Assembly (NCBI RefSeq): GCF_049999945.1
Contig: NZ_JBLYUB010000017.1
Coordinates: forward strand, 62,001 to 126,000
From: Planosporangium spinosum
GTDB taxonomy: Bacteria > Actinomycetota > Actinomycetes > Mycobacteriales > Micromonosporaceae
Length of the DNA stretch: 64,000 nt
Reading direction: 5' to 3'
Shown here: one piece after another, positions 50,991 through 61,527 of the stretch
Numbering within the stretch: the stretch's first letter is position 1
Layout: each line of letters begins with the position of its first letter
The notes under the pieces: model-generated
The model's input: only the letters and a program-made list of their open reading frames with translations
Databases searched by the model: none
What the model was told of the DNA's origin: nothing
Position numbers and translations under genes: made by a program

Positions 50991-52070
50991 ATGACCGACG
51001 ACCTGCTCGACCGTACGATCGCGGCCGTCGTGCCGGCCGACGCCGCTGCCGCCCGGGCCGCGACCGAGCGGCAGGCCCGGCTGACCAAGCCGGCCGGCTC
51101 CCTCGGCGAGCTGGAGGGGCTCGCGGTGCGGCTGGCCGGCCTCGCGGGTACCTGCCCGCCGCCCTTGCCCACCCCCGGCGCCGTCGCCGTGTTCGCCGGT
51201 GACCACGGCGTACACGCGCAGGGCGTCACCCCGTGGCCGCAGGAGGTCACCGCCCAGATGGTGGCGAACTTCCTGGCCGGCGGCGCGGTGGTCAACGCGT
51301 TCGCGCGGCAGGCCGGGGTGTCCGTGACCGTGGTGGACGTGGGCGTCGCGGCCCGGCTCGAACCGGCCGACGGGCTGCTGGTCCGCAAGGTAGGCGCCGG
51401 TACCCGCGACCTCGCCGTGGAGCCGGCGATGACCCGCGAGGAGGCCCGCCGGGCGCTCACGGCGGGGATCGGGGTCGCGCACGACCTGATCGACGACGGG
51501 GCGAAGATCCTGCTCACCGGCGACATGGGGATCGCCAACACCACGCCGGCCGCCGCGCTGGTCGCCGTGTTCACCGGCGTCGACCCCGCCGACGTCACCG
51601 GCCGGGGCACCGGCGTGGACGACGACACGTACGCGCGCAAGGTGGACGTGGTCCGGCAGGCCCTGGCCCGGCACCGGGTCGGCGCCGACGACCCGGTCGG
51701 TGCGCTCGCCGCCGTCGGCGGGTTCGAGCACGCCGCCCTCGCCGGGTACGTCCTCGGTGCGGCGGCCCGCCGGGTACCGGTGCTGCTCGACGGGGTCATC
51801 GCGGCCTCGGCGGCGCTGGTGGCGGCGGCGCTGGCGCCCGACGCGGTGGCGGCGATGGTGGCCGGGCACCGATCGGTGGAGCCGGGCGCTACGGTGGCCC
51901 TGGCCCACCTGGGCCTGAACCCGCTGATCGACCTCGGGCTGCGGCTCGGCGAGGGTACCGGTGCGGTGCTCGCGCTGCCGATCGTGGCCAGCGCGGTGCG
52001 GGTGCTGCACGAGGTGGCCACGTTCGACTCGGCCGGCGTGTCGTCCAAGTCGGCGATCTTGGACACGTAG
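50991..52070 (+). CDS. cobT: Nicotinate-nucleotide--dimethylbenzimidazole phosphoribosyltransferase CobT
   Basis: This 359-residue protein has the family motifs RQARLTKPAGSLGELEGLA, FAGDHGVHAQGVTPWPQEVTAQMVANFLAGGAVVNAFAR, LLTGDMGIANTTPAAAL and the C-terminal LGEGTGAVLALPIV. It activates dimethylbenzimidazole to alpha-ribazole phosphate for the lower ligand of cobalamin. AGGGGGAG precedes the ATG. No cobalamin riboswitch is visible upstream of the cluster. Confidence 0.96.
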   Translation: MTDDLLDRTIAAVVPADAAAARAATERQARLTKPAGSLGELEGLAVRLAGLAGTCPPPLPTPGAVAVFAGDHGVHAQGVTPWPQEVTAQMVANFLAGGAVVNAFARQAGVSVTVVDVGVAARLEPADGLLVRKVGAGTRDLAVEPAMTREEARRALTAGIGVAHDLIDDGAKILLTGDMGIANTTPAAALVAVFTGVDPADVTGRGTGVDDDTYARKVDVVRQALARHRVGADDPVGALAAVGGFEHAALAGYVLGAAARRVPVLLDGVIAASAALVAAALAPDAVAAMVAGHRSVEPGATVALAHLGLNPLIDLGLRLGEGTGAVLALPIVASAVRVLHEVATFDSAGVSSKSAILDT

Positions 52071-52123
52071 GCCGGCTACCGGGCGGTCCAGGCGTCCAGG
52101 ATCTCGAAGGAAGTAGGGGGCAA

Positions 52124-53350
52124 GTGAGCGAGCTGTACCCGATCGGGCTGCGCCTGGAGGGGCTGCCGGTCCTCGTCGTGGGCGGCGGGGCGGTGGCGAC
52201 CCGACGGGTCCCGGCGTTGCTGGCGGCCGGTGCCGAGGTGGTCCTGGTCGCGCCGCACCTCACCCCGGCCCTGCACGACCTCGCCACCGCCGGCCGGCTG
52301 CGGTGGCTGCCGCGCCGGTTCGAGGCGGGCGACGTGGACGGCGTCTGGCTGGTCCACGTCGCCGTCGACGACCCGGCCGCCGCCACGGCGGTCAGCGACG
52401 CGGCGCGCGAGCGGCGGGTGTTCTGCGTACGCGCCGACGACCGCCACGCGGCGACGGCCTGGACCCCGGCGGTGACGCGGCACGGCCCGGTGACCGTGGC
52501 GGTCCTCGGGGGCGGCGACCCGCGCCGGGCGATGGCCGTCCGGGACGGCATCCGCAGAGGTCTGGGAGACGGCACGCTCGACCCCGCGCCGCACGCCCCG
52601 GGCGGCGGGGCGGTGGTGCTCGTCGGCTCCGGCCCCGGCGACCCCGAGCTGATCACGGTCCGCGGCCGGCGCCTGCTGGCCGCCGCCGAGGTCGTGGTGG
52701 CCGACCGGCTGGTACCCGGGCTGCTCCTGGACGAGCTGCGCCCCGAGGTGGAGCTGGTCGACGCGTCGAAGATCCCGTACGGGCCGTCGCGTACCCAGGA
52801 CGAGATCAACCGGATCCTGGTCGAGCGGGCCAAGGAGGGGAAGTTCGTCGTCCGGCTCAAGGGCGGTGACCCGTACCTGTTCGGCCGGGGCGGCGAGGAG
52901 CTGATCGCCTGCGCGCAGGCCGGCATCCCGGTGACGGTGGTCCCCGGCGTCACCAGCGCGCTGGCCGTACCGGCCGCGGCCGGCATCCCGGTGACCCACC
53001 GCGGGGTCGCCCACGAGCTGGTGGTCGTCTCCGGCCACGTCGCGCCGGACCACCCTCACTCGCTGGTCGACTGGCCGGCCCTGGCCCGCCTGCGCGGCAC
53101 CACGTGCATCCTGATGGGGCTGAAGAACCTGCCGGCGATCACCGCCACGTTGTTGCGCCACGGCAAGCCGGCGGACACCCCGGCCGCCGTGGTGCAGGAG
53201 GGTACGACCGGGGCGCAGCGGGTGGTACGGGGACGCCTGGACACGATCGCCGAGCGGGCGGCCGAGGCGGCGCTACGGCCCCCGGCGATCGTGGTTCTCG
53301 GCGACGTGGTCGGTGTTCTTGGCGATCTTGGACACGGGGACCGGCCGTAG
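52124..53350 (+). CDS. cobA: CysG-like fusion: precorrin-2 dehydrogenase + uroporphyrinogen-III C-methyltransferase
   Basis: This 408-residue protein has an N-terminal NAD-binding dehydrogenase domain (LPVLVVGGGAVATRRVPALLAAGA, residues about 12-150) and a C-terminal SAM-dependent methyltransferase (VVLVGSGPGDPELITVRGRRLLAAAEVVVADRLV, VRLKGGDPYLFGRGGEE, VVPGVTSALAVPAAAGIPVTHR). It converts uroporphyrinogen III to precorrin-2 and sirohydrochlorin, feeding cobalamin and siroheme. The GTG start at 52124 follows GTAGGGGGCAA. The 3' end lies inside a terminator stem. Confidence 0.95.
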   Translation: MSELYPIGLRLEGLPVLVVGGGAVATRRVPALLAAGAEVVLVAPHLTPALHDLATAGRLRWLPRRFEAGDVDGVWLVHVAVDDPAAATAVSDAARERRVFCVRADDRHAATAWTPAVTRHGPVTVAVLGGGDPRRAMAVRDGIRRGLGDGTLDPAPHAPGGGAVVLVGSGPGDPELITVRGRRLLAAAEVVVADRLVPGLLLDELRPEVELVDASKIPYGPSRTQDEINRILVERAKEGKFVVRLKGGDPYLFGRGGEELIACAQAGIPVTVVPGVTSALAVPAAAGIPVTHRGVAHELVVVSGHVAPDHPHSLVDWPALARLRGTTCILMGLKNLPAITATLLRHGKPADTPAAVVQEGTTGAQRVVRGRLDTIAERAAEAALRPPAIVVLGDVVGVLGDLGHGDRP

Positions 53351-53374
53351 CCGGCCCGAGTGTCCAAGATCGCC
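53321..53374. terminator. Bidirectional terminator between cobA and the otsB fusion gene
   Basis: A perfect 15-bp stem GGCGATCTTGGACAC (53321-53335) with 53360-53374; the loop contains a second CCGGC/GCCGG hairpin. The left arm is inside the last cobA codons and the right arm ends 5 nt before the convergent gene. Confidence 0.8.
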
Positions 53375-53379
53375 GGAAC

Positions 53380-56040
53380 TCAGCGTGTGGCGTCGAGCAG
53401 CAGCGCGCAGCGGATCAGGCCGAGGTGGCTGTACGCCTGCGGGTGGTTGCCCAGGCCGCGCTCGGCCTCCGGGTCGTACTGCTCGGGCAGCAGCCCGGTC
53501 GGCCCGGCACAGTCGAGCATCTGCTCGAACAGCTCCTCGGCCTCGGTACGGCGGCCGGTGCGCAGGTACGCCTCGATCAGCCAGGCCGTGCAGATGTGGA
53601 AGCCGCCCTCCCGGCCGGGTAGCCCGTCGTCCCACAGGTACCGGTAGACCGTCGCGCCGCTGCGCAGTTCCGCCTCGATGGCGAGGACGGTCTTGAGGAA
53701 CCGGGGGTCGTCGTCGGTGAGCAGCCCGGACAGGCCGATCCACAGCGACGAGGCGTCCAGGTCCCGGTCGCCGTAGGCCACCGTGTACGCGCCGACCTCG
53801 TCGTGCCAGCCGTGGGTGAGCACGTTCTGGGCGATCGTGTCGCGCAGTACCCGCCACTCCGGCCTGATCGGCATGCCGTGCTTCTCGCCGAGGTGGATCG
53901 CCCGGTCGACGGTCAGCCAGCACATGACCTTGGAGTACACGTGGTGGCGCGGGGGCAGCCGGGCCTCCCACAGGCCGTGGTCGGGCTCGTGCCAACGCCG
54001 CTCGACCGCCTCCACCATGGCGCCCATGACGGCCACGTCGTTGGGGGTCAGGCCGCGATGGTCGACGACGGCCGCGATCAGGTCGGCGACCGGCCCGAAC
54101 ACGTCGAGCTGGACCTGCCGGTTGGCGGCGTTGCCGACGCGTACCGGCCGGGAGCCGGCGTAGCCGGGCAGGGTGTCGATGACCGCCTCGGCGCCCAGTT
54201 CGTTGCCGTCCACGGCGTACAGCGGGTGCAGCCGCTCCGGATGGCCACCGGTCGACTCGATCACCCGCATGGTCCAGGACAGGAAGCGGTCGGCCTCCTC
54301 GATCGAGCCGAGGTCGACCAGCGCCCGCGCGGTCATCGCCGCGTCGCGCAGCCAGCAGTACCGGTAGTCCCAGTTGCGCACGCCGCCGATCTCCTCCGGC
54401 AGCGCCGCCGTCGCCGCCGCCAGGATCGCCCCGGACGACTCGTGGCACAGCCCGCGCAGGGTCAGCGCGCTGCGCAGCACCGCGTCGCGGGCCCGGACCG
54501 GCAGCCGCAGCGAGGTGGCCCAGTCCTGGGAGCGCTGCTCGGCGATGGCCCGGCGCTTGTCCGCGTCGAGTGGGTGCGCTTCGACGTCGCTGGTACCCAT
54601 CCGCAGCTCCAGGACGGCCTGGCCGCCCATCGCGGACAGGTCGACCACCGCCCGGGCGGCCTCGTTACCGCCGTCGCTGACGATGTCCCACTCCACGCCG
54701 GGGGAGTGCAGCGCGATCGGCTCGTTGGAGCCGAGGACCAGCAGCCCGTCGCCGAGCGGCTGCAACCGGATCGGCAGCTGGCCGAACTCCGGCCGCGGCG
54801 CGAACTCGACCTTGGCGCGGGCGGTACCGGTCAGCACCCGTACCAGCGCGGTGCCCTGGTTGTCGGAGACGTGGAAGGCGCGGGTGGCGCCCTCGTACTC
54901 GCCGCCCGCCGGGTGGGTGTCCAGCCAGTCGGTGATGGTCAGTCCGGACCAGCGGGTCTCGACGGTCATCGTGCCGGGCAGGTACCGCTGGCCCAGGGGC
55001 AGCCCGCCGCGTTCCAGCGTGACGGTGAAGTGCCCGGCGGTCGGCCCGCCGAGCAGGTCGGCGAAGAGCGCGGAGGAGTCCGGCCGGGGGTGGCACAGCC
55101 AGCTCACCCGGGCGTCCGGGGTGACCAGGGCGACGGTGCGGCCGTTGGACAGCATCGAGTGCCGCTCGATCGGTACCGCCCGCTCGCCGAACAGCCACTG
55201 CCGGCGGTAGTGCAGCAGCAGGCCCAGCAGCCGGACCGCGTCGACCGGCCCGGACACCCGGTAGTGTGCCCGGGTCTCCCCGGGGCCGATCTTGATGCCC
55301 AGGTCGGGGCCGTGCAGCTGGGCGAACGCGTTCTCGTCGGTGACGTCGTCGCCGCAGAAGACCACCGCGCTGGCCGACAGCTGGGTGCGCAGCGCGTCGA
55401 TCGCCAGGCCCTTGTTGGTGGTGATCACCGACAGCTCGATGACCTCCTTGCCCTGGGTCACGTTGACCCCGGGCCAGGTGGCCGGTCCGGTGCGGATCGA
55501 CTCCAGGACCAGCCGGGCGACCTCGGGCTCGGCCGAGCGGAAGTGCACGGCCACGCTGGCCGGCTTGACCTCCAGCCGGACCCCGGGCCGGCGGCGGACC
55601 AGCCCGGACAGCGTCTCGACCAGTTCGCCGCGCAGCTGCTGGAGGTCCGGGGCGAGCGCGTCGACGAAGCCGACGTCGAACTCGGAGCCGTGGCTGCCGA
55701 CGAGGTGGACCTCGCTGGGCAGGCGGGACAGTGCGGCCAGGTCGCGCAGCGCCCGCCCGGAGATCACCGCGACCGTGGTCTGCGGCAGGGCGGCCAGCGC
55801 CCGCAGCGCCGCCACCGCCTCCGGCAGCGGTACCGCGCGGGTCGGGTCCTCCACGATCGGCGCCAGCGTGCCGTCGTAGTCGCAGGCGACCAGGAGGGTG
55901 GGCACCCGGGCGACCCGCGCGCAGGCGGCGCGCAGCCCGGCGTCCAGGGCCTCGACCGCACCCGCGGTCAGGTCCGCGGGTGCGGCGGGTAGTTTGCCGG
56001 CTGCCGGGGCGGCGCCGTCGCCGTCGGTGGGAGCATTCAT
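53380..56040 (-). CDS. otsB: Fusion of trehalose-6-phosphate phosphatase (OtsB) and GH15-type glycoside hydrolase
   Basis: This 886-residue protein has a HAD phosphatase domain at about 30-280 (ACDYDGTLAPI, VISGRALRDLAAL, FCGDDVTDENAF), the OtsB fold. A GH15 glucoamylase/trehalase-like domain follows at about 300-880 (VRNWDYRYCWLRDAAMTARALVDLG, GNAANRQVQLDVFGPVADLI, a candidate second acid in GREGGFHICTAWLIEAYLRTGR). GH15 includes actinobacterial trehalases, so one chain may both release trehalose from its phosphate and hydrolyse trehalose or another glucoside. The ATG at 56038-56040 overlaps the otsA stop as ATGA. Confidence 0.93.
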   Translation of the reverse strand: MNAPTDGDGAAPAAGKLPAAPADLTAGAVEALDAGLRAACARVARVPTLLVACDYDGTLAPIVEDPTRAVPLPEAVAALRALAALPQTTVAVISGRALRDLAALSRLPSEVHLVGSHGSEFDVGFVDALAPDLQQLRGELVETLSGLVRRRPGVRLEVKPASVAVHFRSAEPEVARLVLESIRTGPATWPGVNVTQGKEVIELSVITTNKGLAIDALRTQLSASAVVFCGDDVTDENAFAQLHGPDLGIKIGPGETRAHYRVSGPVDAVRLLGLLLHYRRQWLFGERAVPIERHSMLSNGRTVALVTPDARVSWLCHPRPDSSALFADLLGGPTAGHFTVTLERGGLPLGQRYLPGTMTVETRWSGLTITDWLDTHPAGGEYEGATRAFHVSDNQGTALVRVLTGTARAKVEFAPRPEFGQLPIRLQPLGDGLLVLGSNEPIALHSPGVEWDIVSDGGNEAARAVVDLSAMGGQAVLELRMGTSDVEAHPLDADKRRAIAEQRSQDWATSLRLPVRARDAVLRSALTLRGLCHESSGAILAAATAALPEEIGGVRNWDYRYCWLRDAAMTARALVDLGSIEEADRFLSWTMRVIESTGGHPERLHPLYAVDGNELGAEAVIDTLPGYAGSRPVRVGNAANRQVQLDVFGPVADLIAAVVDHRGLTPNDVAVMGAMVEAVERRWHEPDHGLWEARLPPRHHVYSKVMCWLTVDRAIHLGEKHGMPIRPEWRVLRDTIAQNVLTHGWHDEVGAYTVAYGDRDLDASSLWIGLSGLLTDDDPRFLKTVLAIEAELRSGATVYRYLWDDGLPGREGGFHICTAWLIEAYLRTGRRTEAEELFEQMLDCAGPTGLLPEQYDPEAERGLGNHPQAYSHLGLIRCALLLDATR

Positions 56041-57443
56041 GTCATCGTGTCCAGTACGCCGAGGGAGGTCAGGAACGATCGAGCCCACGCCGTTACATCG
56101 TGGGTCCGTAGGTGGCGCCGCATCGCCCGCATCCGCCTGTTGGCCTCAACCGGGTCGACGTTGATGGCGCGCACCAGCGTGTCCTTGAGCCCGTCTAGGT
56201 CGTGTGGGTTGACCAGAAACGCCTGGCGCAGCTCGGCGGACGCGCCGGCGAACTCGGAGAGTACCAACGCTCCGCCGAGATCGGCTCGTGCAGCCACGTA
56301 CTCCTTTGCCACCAGGTTCATTCCGTCACGTAGTGGCGTCACCATCATGACATCGGCAGCGCAGTAGAGCGCGGCCAACTCGCTGCGGCTGTACGACTGG
56401 TGCAGGTAATGGACCGCCGGGACGCCGACCCGGCCGTAGTCGCCGTTTATCCGGCCCACCTCACGCTCGACCTTGACCCGCAGCGCCTGGTAGTGCTCGA
56501 CGCGCTCCCGGCTGGGCGTGGCGACCTGCACCATCACCGCCTCGGGGACGGTCACCTTGCCCTCGGCGAGCAGCTCCTGGAACGCGGTGAGCCGCTGCTC
56601 GATCCCCTTGGTGTAGTCGAGCCGGTCGACGCCGAGCAGGATCGTCTTCGGGTCTCCCAGCTCGTGGCGGATCTCCGCGGCGCGCTGTCGGATATGCGGC
56701 ATCGCGACCAGGTTCTCGAACTCGGCGACGTCGATGGAGATCGGGAACGCCCCGGCGCGCACGACGCGTCCGTCGATCTCGACGCTGTCGCCGCGCGGCC
56801 GCAGGCCCAGCAGGTGGCGGCTGAGCCGGAGGAAGTTCTGGGCGGCCAGTGGCTGCTGGAAGCCGACCAGGTCGGCGCCGAGCAGCCCGCGCAGCACCTC
56901 GATGCGGCGCGGCAACTGGACGAACAGCTCGATCGGCGGGAACGGGATGTGCAGGAAGAACCCGATCCGCAGGTCCGGGCGGCGCTCCCGGAGCATCGCG
57001 GGTACCAGTTGGAGCTGGTAGTCCTGCACCCAGACCACGGCGCCCTCGGCGGCCTCCTCGGCGGCGGCTTCGGCGAAGCGCTCGTTGACCCGCCGGTACG
57101 CGTCCCACCAGCGTCGCCGGTAGATCGGCGTCTCCACGGCGTCGTGGTAGAGCGGCCACAGGCTGGAGTTGCTGAATCCCTCGTAGTAGCGCGCGACCTC
57201 CTCTGCCGTCAACGACACCGGGTGCAGGCGCATGTCCTCCAGCTCGAACGGCTCCAGCGGCGGGTCGCCCGGCCCGGACGCCGCTCCGGTCCAGCCGATC
57301 CAGGTGCCGCGGTGCGAGGCGAGGACCGGTTGCAGCGCGGTGACCAGGCCGCCGGGGCTGCGCCGCCAGCGGCGCCCCTCCGGCGTGCTCACCTGGTCGA
57401 CCGGCAGCCGGTTCGCGACCACCACGAAAGAGCTTCGGCCCAC
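56037..57443 (-). CDS. otsA: Trehalose-6-phosphate synthase OtsA
   Basis: This 468-residue GT20 enzyme has SSFVVVANRLPVDQV, SHRGTWIGWTG, VWVQDYQLQLVPAMLRERRPDLRIGFFLHIPFPP, GVDRLDYTKGIEQRL, and GALVLSEFAGASAELRQAFLVNPHD. It makes trehalose-6-phosphate from UDP-glucose and glucose-6-phosphate, the substrate of the fused phosphatase downstream. The GTG at 57441-57443 has GGAGGGG 7 nt upstream; a GTG at 57473 is less supported. Confidence 0.95.
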   Translation of the reverse strand: MGRSSFVVVANRLPVDQVSTPEGRRWRRSPGGLVTALQPVLASHRGTWIGWTGAASGPGDPPLEPFELEDMRLHPVSLTAEEVARYYEGFSNSSLWPLYHDAVETPIYRRRWWDAYRRVNERFAEAAAEEAAEGAVVWVQDYQLQLVPAMLRERRPDLRIGFFLHIPFPPIELFVQLPRRIEVLRGLLGADLVGFQQPLAAQNFLRLSRHLLGLRPRGDSVEIDGRVVRAGAFPISIDVAEFENLVAMPHIRQRAAEIRHELGDPKTILLGVDRLDYTKGIEQRLTAFQELLAEGKVTVPEAVMVQVATPSRERVEHYQALRVKVEREVGRINGDYGRVGVPAVHYLHQSYSRSELAALYCAADVMMVTPLRDGMNLVAKEYVAARADLGGALVLSEFAGASAELRQAFLVNPHDLDGLKDTLVRAINVDPVEANRRMRAMRRHLRTHDVTAWARSFLTSLGVLDTMT

Positions 57444-57731
57444 CGTTGATCCCCTCCCCACGGACGAGCCCACCTCGATCGAACAGCCTACTGAACTGGC
57501 CGATCTTCAACGGGTGCAGGTGCGTGTCCGTGGGACGAAATACCCGGGTGCCCGGCGAGGTTGGTACATACCGGGACCCGAGAAGCCGGGCCGCGGTACC
57601 ACTGATCCAGGGTGATGTGCGCGGCGCGGCGCCCACCTGGAAAGATTGGGCGCGACGGCGGCCGGGCCAACCCGCGATCACCGCGCGGTACGTCCGCGGT
57701 AAACCACGATCTCTCGGAGGTAGGGCGCACT

Positions 57732-59408
<1,677 letters not shown>

Positions 59409-59412
59409 GCGG

Positions 59413-59458
59413 GCCGCCACGGCACCGCTCGCGCGGGTGTGAGCGGTGCCGTGGCGGC
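59413..59458 (+). terminator. Terminator after ettA
   Basis: A perfect 18-bp stem (59413-59430 with 59441-59458, GCCGCCACGGCACCGCTC) has a 10-nt loop. It begins 5 nt past the ettA stop. Confidence 0.85.
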
Positions 59459-59501
59459 GCGCGACGCTGGGTCAGCCGGCGGGCGGAAAGGGGCAGGGCA
59501 G

Positions 59502-59954
59502 ATGCCGCGCTACACGTACCACTGCGCGCTCCGCTGGTCGGACATGGACGCGTACGGGCACGTCAACAACGCCCGCTTCCTCACGCTCTATGAGGAGGCG
59601 CGGGTGGCGATGATGTTCACCGGCGCCCGGGAGGCCGGCGTCACCTCGCTGGAGGGGGGCGTGGTCATCGCCCGGCACGAGATCGACTACCTGCGTCCGG
59701 TCGACTACGGAGCCGAGTCCGTCGGCGCGACGGAGCCGCGGCGCGTCCGCATCGACATGTGGCTGGAGGAGATCCGGCCCAGCCGGTTCGTGGTGGCCTA
59801 CGAACTGTTCGACGACGGCGCGCTCGCGAGCCGGGCGCGTTCGGTGTGCGTACCGTTCGACCTCGCGGCCGGCCGCCCGAGACGGCTGTCGGACGCCGAG
59901 CGGGCGTACCTGACGCCGTGGCTTTCGCCGGCCGGCCCGGGACAGCCGGCGTGA
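59502..59954 (+). CDS. Hotdog-fold acyl-CoA thioesterase
   Basis: This 150-residue 4-hydroxybenzoyl-CoA thioesterase-like protein has the motif RWSDMDAYGHVNNARFLTLYEEARVAMM with the catalytic Asp, and VIARHEIDYLRPVDYG. It probably hydrolyses acyl-CoA esters; the substrate is unknown. The ATG at 59502 follows AGGGGCAGGG. The stop overlaps the next GTG (GTGA). Confidence 0.9.
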   Translation: MPRYTYHCALRWSDMDAYGHVNNARFLTLYEEARVAMMFTGAREAGVTSLEGGVVIARHEIDYLRPVDYGAESVGATEPRRVRIDMWLEEIRPSRFVVAYELFDDGALASRARSVCVPFDLAAGRPRRLSDAERAYLTPWLSPAGPGQPA

Positions 59955-60637
59955 GCGGCCGGGAGGCGGGCGTGCACCGGCTGGAGCCGGCGAGCGTCGC
60001 GGACACCGGTGCCTACCTCGCGCGCCTGGTCCGGCTGGACCCGGCGGCCCTGGTGCGGCTGCGGCCGGCCGGCGACGGCACGGTGGCGCTGTGGGCCCGG
60101 CTGCCGTTCGAGGTGCTGGTGACCCGCCAGGTGCGTGCCGGCCTGGCCGATGACGTGACGGTACGCGCGGCCGACCTGCTGCGCACGCTCGACGCGGGCG
60201 CCGACCGGCTGCCGCCGCGGTGCGATGCGCAATGGCGGTGGCCGCTGCCGCCGGCGGTCAGCCGGCTCGTGGAGCGGCTGCCCGCCACCGAAGTGCACCG
60301 GGTCGGCGCGGCGGCGGAGACGACGCTGCGCGCGGCCGTGGCCGGCGGGGTGCGCGGGCGTGCGGTGGGGGAGCGGGTCCTGCGGGACGCGCTGCTCGAC
60401 CACGTACCGGTGGTGGTGCTCACCGACGACGGCACCCGGGTGGAGGTGCCGCAGCGCCTGGTGCAGGCCGTGGTCCGGATGGGGTTCGCGGGGCCGCCGG
60501 GAGCCGGCGGCGAGGTACAGGTGCGGGTGGCCGGTGGCTGGGTAGGCCTCGGGGGTGAGTTCGGCACCGGTTGGTACCGGTCGTCCCGAGGATTTGAGGT
60601 GCGGCCGGTTGGTGAGCGATCTGTTACGCCGGCGTGA
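59951..60637 (+). CDS. Conserved hypothetical protein coupled to the thioesterase gene
   Basis: I do not recognise a characterised family. The 228-residue cytosolic protein starts VSGREAGVHRLEPASVADTGAYLARLVRLDPAALVRLRP and has mixed alpha/beta composition with few charged clusters and no Cys motif beyond one residue. Translational coupling (GTGA) to the thioesterase gene suggests a shared role. Similar two-gene arrangements downstream of ettA occur in actinobacteria by my recollection. Confidence 0.78.
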   Translation: MSGREAGVHRLEPASVADTGAYLARLVRLDPAALVRLRPAGDGTVALWARLPFEVLVTRQVRAGLADDVTVRAADLLRTLDAGADRLPPRCDAQWRWPLPPAVSRLVERLPATEVHRVGAAAETTLRAAVAGGVRGRAVGERVLRDALLDHVPVVVLTDDGTRVEVPQRLVQAVVRMGFAGPPGAGGEVQVRVAGGWVGLGGEFGTGWYRSSRGFEVRPVGERSVTPA

Positions 60638-60718
60638 CGACAGGCGTAAATAAGCCCTGGATATGTGAGCGTAGAGAAAACATTGGGTAACGGATCGTTA
60701 CAATCGATATATCCAAAA

Positions 60719-60746
60719 GGATGATAGGCGACCCCTCCGATCATCC
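60719..60746 (+). terminator. Possible terminator hairpin after the hypothetical gene
   Basis: GGATGAT (60719-60725) pairs with ATCATCC (60740-60746) across a 14-nt loop, in an unusually AT-rich patch (60650-60725). Confidence 0.35.
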
Positions 60747-60824
60747 GTCCCGACGCAGTTCGGGGCTGCCGAAACTCGTCCGAACGGGTACCGTCTTGGC
60801 TCGGGTCCCCCACGGTTGCGGGTA

Positions 60825-60853
60825 TTGACAAAAACCGTGATGGATCCATAGGG
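60825..60853 (+). promoter_or_regulatory. Housekeeping-type promoter upstream of the YbjN-like gene
   Basis: TTGACA at 60825-60830, 17 nt, then ATAGGG at 60848-60853. The predicted start lies about 30 nt upstream of the ATG at 60890. The -35 is perfect; the -10 is weak. Confidence 0.5.
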
Positions 60854-60889
60854 GAGCGAGGCGCACGGGGAGCAGGGAGCACGGAATCG

Positions 60890-61411
60890 ATGCCGTGGTG
60901 GCAGAAGCGTGCTGGACAGACCGACACGCGGACAGATGATTCGGCCGACGTCGGGACCGCGGGCAACACGGCCACGGCCGACCGGCCCGCAACCGTGACG
61001 ACGGTGACGTTGGCGCGCGTTGCCGAGGCGCTCGACAAGCTGGATATCCGTTACCTCACCGACGGTAGCGGTACGCTCATCGCCCTCTGGGAGCGGCACG
61101 CGGTGCTGTTCGCGCTGGAGGGTCCGGACGACGAGATCCTGGTCATCCGGGCGCGGCCGCACATGACCGTCCCGCCGGACTGGGCGGACCGGTCCTACCG
61201 GGTAGTCAACGAGTGGAACCACAGCCGGCGCTTCTGCAAGGCGTACGTCGGCGACCCCACCGACCGCGGCCAACTGCCGATCTACGCGGAGATGCAGGTT
61301 CCGCTCGGCTCCGGAGCGCACGACGCCCTGCTCGTCGAGCTGGTCGACTGCGCCGCGGCGGTCGCGCTCGGCTTCGTGGACTGGCTGCACGACGAGGGCG
61401 CGCTTCTCTGA
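60890..61411 (+). CDS. YbjN-domain protein
   Basis: This 173-residue protein has an N-terminal basic and Thr/Asp-rich tail (to about 38) and a YbjN-like domain: LARVAEALDKLDIRYLTDGSGTLIALWERHAVLFALEG, then RVVNEWNHSRRFCKAYV and IYAEMQVPLGSGAHDALLVELVDCAAAVALGFVDWL. The fold resembles type III secretion chaperones; the actinobacterial function is unknown. GGGAG lies 10 nt before the ATG. Confidence 0.85.
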   Translation: MPWWQKRAGQTDTRTDDSADVGTAGNTATADRPATVTTVTLARVAEALDKLDIRYLTDGSGTLIALWERHAVLFALEGPDDEILVIRARPHMTVPPDWADRSYRVVNEWNHSRRFCKAYVGDPTDRGQLPIYAEMQVPLGSGAHDALLVELVDCAAAVALGFVDWLHDEGALL

Positions 61412-61527
61412 CCGGCCGGTGAGCACCGGCCACCGTCGGCGGCGTGGGACGATGGGGTACGGCCGACGTCCTCGCCCGAGGTGTCGGCCTACGATGCAAG
61501 CGCCCGACTACCCATGAACGGACGACC

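Noticed and set aside
51233..52123. Long N-terminal extension of the cobA frame
   Set aside because: It lies inside cobT in another frame; the GTG at 52124 with a GGGGG ribosome site gives the family N-terminus.
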